This document shows positions 1-5,220 of a DNA stretch of 5,220 bases, piece by piece. The notes under the pieces are model-generated. The model did not search any database and was not told where the DNA came from. It saw nothing but the letters and a program-made list of their open reading frames with translations. Numbering within the stretch: the first letter of the stretch is position 1; every line of letters starts with the position of its first letter. The DNA is from Candidatus Moraniibacteriota bacterium (GTDB lineage: Bacteria > Patescibacteriota > Minisyncoccia > Moranbacterales > DUUL01), in NCBI GenBank assembly GCA_018399935.1, contig JAGYNP010000069.1, forward strand, positions 1-5,220, read 5' to 3'. Position numbers and translations under genes: made by a program.

Positions 1-182
1 AATAAAAAATCTTTTAATAAGAATTATTTTGTATAAAAATCAGACTTTAAAATATTTTAGCAAGTCTCAAATAAGAGAAAAGTTAATTTATAACTTACAA
101 ATTTTTTCCCTTTTTTTATCACTCCAACTCATTAAAATAAAATAAAACCAAACAAAAATTAAAATTAAACCAACTCTTTTTC
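1..182. other. Non-coding spacer downstream of parA
   Basis: No supported gene lies in these 182 bases. They contain many stops in all frames and runs of A and T. On the minus strand a weak AT-only stem (AAGTTA, 5-base loop, TAACTT; 80-96) is followed by a T-rich stretch about 90 bases past the parA stop. It could serve as a poor terminator, but it has almost no GC pairing, so I do not call one. No parB start is visible. Confidence 0.6.
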
Positions 183-941
183 TCATTTTTCAATTAACTC
201 CAATGCCAATCTCTTATAAGCCAAAGCTCCTTTATTAAAACGGTCAAAATGTAAAATTGATTTACCAAAGCTTGGAGCCTCTGCTAATCTAACTGTTCGA
301 GGAATAATTGAGTCAAAAACATTCTCAGGGAAATAACGTCTAACCTCTTTAATTACCTGACGAGCTAAACGGTTTCTTTTGTCATACATAGTTAAAACAA
401 TCCCAGTAACCACTAATTCTGAATGCAAATTATCTTTAACTAAATCAATCGTATTTAAAAGCTGTCCTAAACCCTCTAAAGCAAAATATTCAGTTTGAAC
501 TGGCACAATAACTTCGTTGGAAGCTACTAAACCATTAATAGTTAATAATCCCAAACTAGGAGGTGAATCAATAATCATAAAATCATAATCTTCTTTAACT
601 TTATTTAATATCTCTCTTAATTGAAATTCTCTATTATCAATATCAACTAATTCCACCGCTGCCCCTGAAAGTTCTTGATTAGAAGGCAATAGACTTAATC
701 CATTAACCTTACTCTGAACAATCACCTCTTTAGGATGAATTTTAGAAATTAAACTATGATAGAGACTTTTTTTAAGATTTTGAGTATCTAAACCTAAACC
801 ACTGGAAGCATTTCCTTGCGGGTCTAAATCTACTAACAAGACTCTTTTACCAGCAGAAGCCAAATAAGTAGCTAGATTAACAGCTGTAGTAGTTTTACCA
901 ACTCCCCCTTTTTGATTCACTAACGAAATAATTCTCACCAT
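183..941 (-). CDS. parA: ParA/Soj-type chromosome-partitioning ATPase
   Basis: A 252-residue P-loop ATPase of the ParA/MinD superfamily. Such proteins dimerise on ATP, bind DNA nonspecifically, and with ParB move origin or plasmid DNA apart. The deviant Walker A motif KGGVGKTTT spans residues 11-19, with signature Lys11 and P-loop Lys16. The Walker A' motif DLDPQGN is at 38-44 (Asp40 the likely catalytic Asp), and Walker B IIDSPPS is at 123-129. The family blocks PVQTEYFALEG (147-157), MYDKRNRLARQV (185-196) and IPRTVRLAEAPSFGKSI (213-229) are all present. Length and the absence of an N-terminal HTH domain fit the chromosomal Soj class rather than P1/F-type ParA. The ATG at 941 places the P-loop at the usual distance from the N-terminus. 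It follows ispH by 63 bases on the same strand and has its own promoter-like motif. No parB follows within the 182 bases visible downstream. A role in plasmid or other cargo positioning cannot be excluded. Confidence 0.96.
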   Translation of the reverse strand: MVRIISLVNQKGGVGKTTTAVNLATYLASAGKRVLLVDLDPQGNASSGLGLDTQNLKKSLYHSLISKIHPKEVIVQSKVNGLSLLPSNQELSGAAVELVDIDNREFQLREILNKVKEDYDFMIIDSPPSLGLLTINGLVASNEVIVPVQTEYFALEGLGQLLNTIDLVKDNLHSELVVTGIVLTMYDKRNRLARQVIKEVRRYFPENVFDSIIPRTVRLAEAPSFGKSILHFDRFNKGALAYKRLALELIEK

Positions 942-956
942 AATAAAACTTTTATT
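942..956 (-). promoter_or_regulatory. AT-only palindrome abutting the parA start codon
   Basis: The 15 bases immediately before the parA ATG form a 7-1-7 inverted repeat, AATAAAA-G-TTTTATT on the minus strand. It fills the place where a ribosome binding site would be. It could be an operator or a weak mRNA hairpin at the start codon. In DNA this AT-rich, a 7-bp dyad may also arise by chance, so a function is not established. Confidence 0.3.
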
Positions 957-981
957 TTATATTAAACTTTGCTCATTTAAA

Positions 982-990
982 ACTATAACA
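982..990 (-). promoter_or_regulatory. Extended -10 promoter for parA
   Basis: Read on the minus strand this is TGTTATAGT, a TGnTATAAT-type element with one change. It sits in the 63-base gap between ispH and parA. The A-tract AAAAAATTT (990-998) abuts it. A -35 candidate 17 bases upstream (TTTTAA) is poor and overlaps the ispH stop codon. The predicted start is near 975, with a leader of about 34 bases. It suggests parA can be transcribed separately from the operon upstream, although read-through is also possible because no terminator is seen after ispH. Confidence 0.5.
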
Positions 991-1004
991 AATTTTTTAC
1001 TTAT

Positions 1005-1856
1005 TTAAAAGCAAAAATTTTCAATCACTCTTTTTGCTTTTTTGATTTCACTAGGTGGAGTTGAAGCTCCCGCTGTAATAAAAACTCTTTCGCTACCCTC
1101 AAACCAACTTTTAAAAATATCAAAAGCTTTTTCCACGTGATAAGTTTTTACTTTTTTATTTTTTCCTATTTCTGCCAATTTAGTAGTATTACTAGAATGC
1201 AAACCTCCTAAAACAATTAAAATATCAATTTCTCCAAGTTCTAAAACTTCTTTTTGTTTATTGGTTGTATCTAAACAAATTGTATTATTAACTTCAAAAT
1301 CATTTTTCCATTCTTTCAACTTTTCTACAACTTCTTCTAATTTAGAATTCTTTTGAGTGGTTTGACAAATTACCGCTATTTTTCCTTTTAATTTATTTTT
1401 AATTAAAAACAAATCATCAATTCCATTAACAATCAAAGCTTGATTTTCAGCTCTAGAGTTTATTCCACGAACCTCGATATGGTTTTTATCACCCAGTAAT
1501 AAAATTTGTTTTCCGGCTTCTTTGAATTTACTAGCTAAAGTTTGAGCTTTAATAACAAAAGGACAAGTCGTATTAATAACTTTTGATTTTTTTTTATTAA
1601 CTATCTCTAAATCCTCCAATGTCATTCCATGACTTCTTACAATAAAAACTTTTCTTTCAGGAAGTTTCTCTAAATCATTAATTATTCGTAAACCTTTTTT
1701 TTGAAGACCTTTCATTACTCCTGGATTATGAACTAAATCACCCCAACAATAAACCTCTTTATCTTCTTTAATCGCTTTTTCTGTTAATTCAATAGCTCTT
1801 TGAACACCAAAACAAAATCCAGCTTTTTTAGCAATTTTTATTTCAAGATTATTCAT
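1005..1856 (-). CDS. ispH: 4-hydroxy-3-methylbut-2-enyl diphosphate reductase (IspH/LytB)
   Basis: A 283-residue cytosolic iron-sulfur enzyme that reduces HMBPP to IPP and DMAPP, the last step of the MEP isoprenoid pathway. The three cluster ligands of the family are all visible: Cys15 in AGFCFGV, Cys98 in NTTCPFV and Cys194 in NTICLDTT. The diphosphate and proton-relay residues are also in place: His43 (LVHNP), His76 (RSHG), His126 and Glu128 (NHIEVRG), Thr167 (QTTQ), Ser221 and Asn223 (HSSN), and Ser265 (AGASTP). Two small departures from the common motifs are Ile127 where Pro is usual, and His220 before SSN where Asn is usual. The length is a little short of the E. coli enzyme but complete. 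The ATG at 1856 overlaps the tgt stop (shared bases ATGAATAA), so the gene is probably translationally coupled to tgt. No Shine-Dalgarno site is seen. No other MEP-pathway gene lies in the window. Confidence 0.97.
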   Translation of the reverse strand: MNNLEIKIAKKAGFCFGVQRAIELTEKAIKEDKEVYCWGDLVHNPGVMKGLQKKGLRIINDLEKLPERKVFIVRSHGMTLEDLEIVNKKKSKVINTTCPFVIKAQTLASKFKEAGKQILLLGDKNHIEVRGINSRAENQALIVNGIDDLFLIKNKLKGKIAVICQTTQKNSKLEEVVEKLKEWKNDFEVNNTICLDTTNKQKEVLELGEIDILIVLGGLHSSNTTKLAEIGKNKKVKTYHVEKAFDIFKSWFEGSERVFITAGASTPPSEIKKAKRVIENFCF

Positions 1857-2988
1857 TTGTTTTTCTTAAGACTTTCATTAGTTTATAATAAAAATTTAAA
1901 TTATGCAAAGAAGCTAACCTAGTAGCTAAGGGTTCTCCAACGCTAAATAAATGTCTCAAATAAGCTCTTGAAAAATTTTGACACAAAGGACATTTACAAA
2001 ACTCATTAATCTTATTTAAATCATCCTTATAACAAGCTTTCTTAAAATTTATACTATCATAAAAATCTTTATCCGTAATCAAATTAATTTTATTAGGATC
2101 TTTCTTCCAAGCAAACAACCGCCCATGTCTTCCTTCTCTAGTTGGAATAACACAATCAAACATATCAATCCCAGTCAAAACTCCGGTCACTATTTCTTCT
2201 GGTCGACCTAGACCCATTAAATAACGCGGTTTATCTTTTGGTAAATATGGTAAAGTCCATTTTAAAATTTCAGCTAATTTTTCTCTAGGTTCACCAACAG
2301 CTACCCCACCAATCGCATAACCATCAAAACCTATTTCAACTAGATCTTTAGCTGATTTAATTCTCAAATCTTTATAATTTGAACCTTGAACTATTCCAAA
2401 TAATAGAGGTTTTTTTCTGCTAACTCTTGTTTTTTTATCAAAATAATCTTTGCAACGTTTAGCCCAACGAATTGTTAATTCTAAAGATTTTTTGGCCCGT
2501 TCATGATCGCAAGGATAAGAAGGACATTCATCTAAACACATAATAATATCAGCATCTAAATCAAGTTGAATCTGTATTGAATCTTCCGGTGTCATAAAAT
2601 ACTTATCCCCATTTTCGTGATTAGTAAAATAAACTCCTTTTTCAGTTAGCTTAACTCCTGATTTACCAAAATTAATCCTAGCCCTTTCTCCTAAAGAAAA
2701 AATCTGAAAACCTCCACTGTCAGTTAAAATAGGTTTATTCCAATTCATAAAACTATGCAATCCTTTAAAATATTTCTTTATCAATTTTGTTCCAGGTTTA
2801 AGCCATAAATGGTATGTATTTCCCAAAACCATCTCAAAACCAATTTTTTCTATTTCTTCTGGTAAAATTGTTTTAACTACACCTCTGGTTGCTATTGGCA
2901 TAAAGAGTGGAGTTTTAATGATTCCACTTTTTGTTTTCAAATTGCCCAATCTCCCATCTCTAATATTTCTTGTTATTTCAAAACTCAT
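1849..2988 (-). CDS. tgt: Queuine/preQ1 tRNA-guanine transglycosylase (Tgt)
   Basis: Bacterial Tgt swaps guanine-34 in GUN-anticodon tRNAs (Asp, Asn, His, Tyr) for preQ1 (or queuine), towards queuosine. Counting 379 residues from the ATG at 2988, the TIM-barrel motifs are LTDSGGFQ (proton-acceptor Asp90), LDECP (Asp153 and Cys155, base recognition), GGVAVGE (227-233), MGLGRPEE (258-265) and MFDCVIPTREGRHG (nucleophile Asp278). The zinc site CKCPLC uses Cys331, Cys333 and Cys336, with His362 26 residues later, the usual spacing. Cys155 and the GGVAVG loop fit the bacterial type rather than the archaeal one. The segment between SGGFQ and GVYF (residues 96-117) is about eight or nine residues longer than in the Zymomonas/E. 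coli enzyme, as I recall that sequence. A GTG at 2994 would add two residues. I prefer ATG because MSFEI matches typical Tgt starts. The gene overlaps the upstream gene by 11 bases (17 if GTG) and overlaps ispH by 8. No Shine-Dalgarno site is seen. Confidence 0.97.
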   Translation of the reverse strand: MSFEITRNIRDGRLGNLKTKSGIIKTPLFMPIATRGVVKTILPEEIEKIGFEMVLGNTYHLWLKPGTKLIKKYFKGLHSFMNWNKPILTDSGGFQIFSLGERARINFGKSGVKLTEKGVYFTNHENGDKYFMTPEDSIQIQLDLDADIIMCLDECPSYPCDHERAKKSLELTIRWAKRCKDYFDKKTRVSRKKPLLFGIVQGSNYKDLRIKSAKDLVEIGFDGYAIGGVAVGEPREKLAEILKWTLPYLPKDKPRYLMGLGRPEEIVTGVLTGIDMFDCVIPTREGRHGRLFAWKKDPNKINLITDKDFYDSINFKKACYKDDLNKINEFCKCPLCQNFSRAYLRHLFSVGEPLATRLASLHNLNFYYKLMKVLRKTNE

Positions 2989-4978
2989 AATCACTAATGT
3001 AATTAAGTCTAAATTTTTCTAATCGCTTTGATATTTCTTTATCTATAAATTCTTCAAATCCACTAAAATTAACACTATTAACTAAAGTTAGTTCCTCTTT
3101 ATCTAATTTATCTTTTTGTGGAACTATTCCTATTTGAAAAGTTAATTCCTCAACTTGATTTTCGTAGCCAACTTTAGATTTTAATTGGTTCATCCTCCAT
3201 TCCAACTCATTAGTTCTATTATTAAAACTGACATCTCCCGAAGTTCTGTGAAAACTATTTTTCCAATTAATCCCAGAAGGAAGCTTAATCAATAAACTAG
3301 GATCACTAATTTCATTAAAATTATTTTTCAAAGAGATTTTGATTGTAAAAGTGGTTTCTTTTCCATTCTCAATTGGAATTGGGCCACTATTCTTGAAAAC
3401 TCCTTCACCAAAACTTCCCGACATTGAAAGATCTAAATCAGTTGCTACTTTTAATATTTTATTTCCAGAATTAATCTCTTTACTCTCTGGTAAATTAGTA
3501 TCAATATTTAAACTACTAATTTTAGCTTGAGTCGTTAAAATTTGATTTCCTTCATTTTCTGGAATAAAATCATCCTTAACTTTATATTCAAATTCAACAA
3601 AACCTTCTTTTCCTGGATTTAATCTTTTAAGCTCTGGAATATCTGAAGCCCGCCAAATAATTTCTTTAATTTCCTTGTTATAATAACCATTTTTAGCATT
3701 AACTGAATCTTGATCCACTAAACTTCCTCCAATTTTCTCACTTAAAACTAAATCCAATAAAGGGCTACTAGAATTATTTTTAAAATTAATTTTATACTTA
3801 ACAATACTTCCTGTTTGAGTAAACAAATTTTCAGTATCACCCCCCGACACAAGCGTTTGAGTAAGAGTTATTCTAGCTGGAATTATTTTTACTACTTCTT
3901 CAGATATTGATATCTCTGATAAATTATTATCTTCATTTAAAAATCCTATTTTACCTATCATTTTTTTAACTGAATTAATTTGACCCGTAAAAATTCCCAA
4001 AATTTCAACTTCCATTTTTTCACCTGGTTCTAATTTTGGAATTTTAAACATTTTATTCTCATTATCTAAAATTTCTAACCCAGAATTATCAAAGCTAAAA
4101 CCTTCTGGATAAGACATCTCCAAAACTAAATTTTCAAAAGAATTAGCAGTGTTATTAGTCAAAATACCAATAAATTTTAAAAGTTCTCCATTAGCTCCCT
4201 CTTTTTGAGAAATCAAAGAAAAATCAACTATAGAGCCCTGAATATTAACCAAATGATTATCTTTCTTAACAAACTCACTATTAAAATTATCAGGTTGATA
4301 AGAAAGCTCGGTTTTTAAATAAGGTTGATTACCATTTGGAGAAAAAACTTTAAATTTTAACTCAAATTCTTTGGTTTCAAAAGATTTAATCTTGCCAATA
4401 TCAATATAAAAAGCTCCCTGTGTTCCCTCTCTAGTAAAACTCATTTTGGTTGGTATCAGTTCCTCTGGATAAATAACTTTAAGAACAGCATCATCTAAAT
4501 TAGTTCGATTATCATTTTCAATTAAAAGTCTATATTTCATATCATCCCCACTTTTAACTTGAGCATCTCCTTGAAATTCAATAAAAACATTTTCTGGTTT
4601 AAAAGAACCTTGTTTATATCTCACATAACTAATTATTCCACCAATAATAAGTAATAAAGATAAGATTACTATACCAATAATTTTAAATTTATTTTTAATA
4701 AAACCATTCTTTGAAAATTTATTTTTTGTTTCTTTCCAATCTATGTCGTTGGAAATTTTTCCCGAAAAATCTTCCCTTAAAAAATCACTTTTTTTCTTTT
4801 CAGGAAATTCTTTATCTATTTCAAAGTTTGATTCTTCTAAATTTGAAGAGACCTCTTTATCTTCATTCCTCTTCTCAACTTCATCCATGTCATAATCATC
4901 AGGAGAAACTTCTCTATTAATTAAGTTATTATTATCCCGGTTATGAAGCCTTCTATGTAAATCTCTTAAAGCTACCAT
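2978..4978 (-). CDS. Single-pass membrane protein with tandem Ig/DUF11-like extracellular repeats, function unknown
   Basis: I do not recognise this 666-residue protein by name. Residues 1-99 are hydrophilic: a basic start (LRDLHRRLHNRD, 4-15), an acidic low-complexity stretch (about 26-60), then Lys-rich sequence. One membrane helix spans about 100-119 (IIGIVILSLLLIIGGIISYV). The seven lysines between 82 and 99 predict N-terminus in and C-terminus out, as an uncleaved signal anchor. About 545 residues lie outside and look all-beta, with roughly four repeats at 129-248, 249-366, 367-510 and 511-645. Each has a shared pattern of a beta strand, an Asn-rich turn, a strand and then a Pro/Gly turn: IENDNRTNLDD then YPEEL; LTNNTANSFEN then YPEGF; FKNNSSSPLLD; LKNNFNEISDP then LPSGI. 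This resembles DUF11/CARDB-type Ig-like folds of surface proteins. No catalytic motif, LPXTG signal or C-terminal helix is seen. The first ATG is preferred because a promoter lies about 20 bases upstream. It is the first gene of the presumed operon with tgt and ispH. Adhesion or envelope structure is only a guess. Confidence 0.93.
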   Translation of the reverse strand: MVALRDLHRRLHNRDNNNLINREVSPDDYDMDEVEKRNEDKEVSSNLEESNFEIDKEFPEKKKSDFLREDFSGKISNDIDWKETKNKFSKNGFIKNKFKIIGIVILSLLLIIGGIISYVRYKQGSFKPENVFIEFQGDAQVKSGDDMKYRLLIENDNRTNLDDAVLKVIYPEELIPTKMSFTREGTQGAFYIDIGKIKSFETKEFELKFKVFSPNGNQPYLKTELSYQPDNFNSEFVKKDNHLVNIQGSIVDFSLISQKEGANGELLKFIGILTNNTANSFENLVLEMSYPEGFSFDNSGLEILDNENKMFKIPKLEPGEKMEVEILGIFTGQINSVKKMIGKIGFLNEDNNLSEISISEEVVKIIPARITLTQTLVSGGDTENLFTQTGSIVKYKINFKNNSSSPLLDLVLSEKIGGSLVDQDSVNAKNGYYNKEIKEIIWRASDIPELKRLNPGKEGFVEFEYKVKDDFIPENEGNQILTTQAKISSLNIDTNLPESKEINSGNKILKVATDLDLSMSGSFGEGVFKNSGPIPIENGKETTFTIKISLKNNFNEISDPSLLIKLPSGINWKNSFHRTSGDVSFNNRTNELEWRMNQLKSKVGYENQVEELTFQIGIVPQKDKLDKEELTLVNSVNFSGFEEFIDKEISKRLEKFRLNYISDYEF

Positions 4979-5004
4979 TTTTATTTTATTAATTATTTGC
5001 TAAA

Positions 5005-5013
5005 ATTATAACA
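5005..5013 (-). promoter_or_regulatory. Extended -10 promoter for the large gene-tgt-ispH operon
   Basis: Read on the minus strand this is TGTTATAAT, a perfect TGnTATAAT extended -10 element. No good -35 hexamer lies 16-18 bases upstream, which is common for extended -10 promoters. An A-tract, AAAAAATTT, lies just upstream (5015-5023). The predicted transcription start is near 4998, giving an A-rich leader of about 20 bases before the ATG at 4978. The same arrangement recurs before parA, which strengthens both calls. Confidence 0.6.
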
Positions 5014-5038
5014 TAAATTTTTTATTCATACCATCTCT

Positions 5039-5078
5039 AAAAATTTAATCTTAAAAATTTAATCTTAAAAATAAAATC
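5039..5078. repeat. 14-bp tandem repeat, about 2.9 copies
   Basis: The unit AAAAATTTAATCTT occurs twice exactly (5039-5052 and 5053-5066). A third, degenerate copy (AAAAATAAAATC) follows at 5067-5078. AATC cores fall at 5047, 5061, 5075, 5080 and 5094, so the 14-base spacing reappears after one 5-base slip. The array lies about 40 to 80 bases upstream of the predicted start of the operon promoter, where upstream elements or activators can bind. Replication slippage alone would also explain it. Confidence 0.8.
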
Positions 5079-5161
5079 AAATCTTTTTAAAAAAATCTAA
5101 ACAAATTTATTTATATCATTCACAAATAACTAACTTATTTCAAACTAAACAATCAACTAAA

Positions 5162-5220
5162 ATGCTCAATAAAAAAACAAAATTTAAAATAATCTGGCCT
5201 CAATTTCTATTAAGATTATT
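5162..5220 (+). CDS. Possible start of a divergent gene, truncated by the window edge
   Basis: An ATG at 5162 opens a frame that runs to the edge without a stop for 19 codons. It reads MLNKKTKF followed by KIIWPQFLLRL. A lysine-rich start leading into hydrophobic residues is typical of a membrane protein N-terminus. There is no Shine-Dalgarno site, as with the other starts here. Nineteen open codons are weak evidence in such AT-rich DNA. The competing reading is the tail of a minus-strand gene ending with TAA at 5184-5186. No product can be assigned. Confidence 0.3.
   Translation, partial: MLNKKTKFKIIWPQFLLRL

Larger units (their letters stand above)
4979..5161. other. Divergent intergenic spacer
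   Basis: A 183-base, very AT-rich spacer between the large minus-strand gene and the possible plus-strand gene. It holds the extended -10 promoter for the leftward operon and the 14-bp tandem repeat. No convincing rightward promoter is seen. TATATC/TATCAT around 5112-5119 is the best candidate -10 but lacks a matching -35. No hairpin with GC pairs, RNA gene or further frame is seen. Confidence 0.7.

Noticed and set aside
80..96. Rho-independent terminator after parA
   Set aside because: A 6-bp AT-only stem about 90 bases past the stop is too weak to call a terminator, despite the T-rich stretch that follows on the minus strand.
88..132. Minus-strand 14-codon frame (MSWSDKKREKICKL) downstream of parA, considered as a small protein or parB remnant
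   Set aside because: Too short, no ribosome binding site, and no continuation in the other frames after the A-runs; no resemblance to the ParB N-terminus that I can see.
994..1024. Hairpin terminator at the end of ispH (AAATTTTT pairing with AAAAATTT)
   Set aside because: The stem is AT-only with a loop of about 15 bases, and it overlaps coding sequence and the parA promoter A-tract, so it is likely chance complementarity of A and T runs.
3339..3530. Plus-strand open frame of 63 codons inside the large gene
   Set aside because: It is fully antisense to a well-supported coding region, has no start signal, and its product looks like reverse-strand translation of repeat sequence.
4711..4920. 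Plus-strand open frame of 69 codons antisense to the N-terminal tail of the large gene
   Set aside because: It arises opposite the Lys/Glu-rich tail, giving a Phe/Leu/Ser-rich product; no start signal or known motif.
183..4978. Alternative genetic code with TGA as sense (Gracilibacteria/SR1 or Mycoplasma type)
   Set aside because: All four genes are full length with TGA as stop, Trp uses TGG, Gly uses GGN, and two genes end at TGA at the family-expected position or at an operon overlap.
5184..5219. Tail of a minus-strand gene (IILIEIEARLF then stop) entering from the right edge
   Set aside because: Eleven codons only; it conflicts with the plus-strand reading, which looks more like a protein start. 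Neither can be decided from this window.

Overview
The window is strongly AT-rich and reads as a bacterial chromosome fragment. It carries four complete genes on the minus strand and possibly the first codons of a fifth gene on the plus strand at the right edge. The genetic code is the standard bacterial one: TGG encodes Trp, TGA closes two of the genes, and no long frame needs TGA as sense. The high AT content, very tight gene packing, absence of recognisable Shine-Dalgarno sites and a single-pass surface protein built from Ig/DUF11-like repeats together suggest a member of the Patescibacteria (Candidate Phyla Radiation). That placement is an inference, not a demonstration. Standard use of TGA argues against the Gracilibacteria/SR1 and Mycoplasma codes.

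Layout, read in the direction of transcription (right to left). At 4979-5161 lies a non-coding spacer with a 14-bp tandem repeat and an extended -10 promoter. Next is a 666-residue unrecognised membrane-anchored protein (2978-4978), then tRNA-guanine transglycosylase (tgt, 1849-2988), then 4-hydroxy-3-methylbut-2-enyl diphosphate reductase (ispH, 1005-1856). These three genes overlap end to start by 8 to 17 bases and look like one operon. After a 63-base gap comes a Soj-type ParA ATPase (183-941). It has its own extended -10 promoter, nearly identical to the one before the large gene. Bases 1-182 hold no convincing gene.

The large protein probably sits in the cytoplasmic membrane with most of its mass outside the cell. 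Tgt modifies the wobble base of GUN-anticodon tRNAs, IspH makes isoprenoid precursors, and ParA is a DNA-segregation ATPase. The first three appear to be co-transcribed, but no shared pathway is evident. I see no mobile element, CRISPR array, RNA gene or clear multi-gene novel system. The parts that are not routine are the uncharacterised surface protein and the regulatory spacers.
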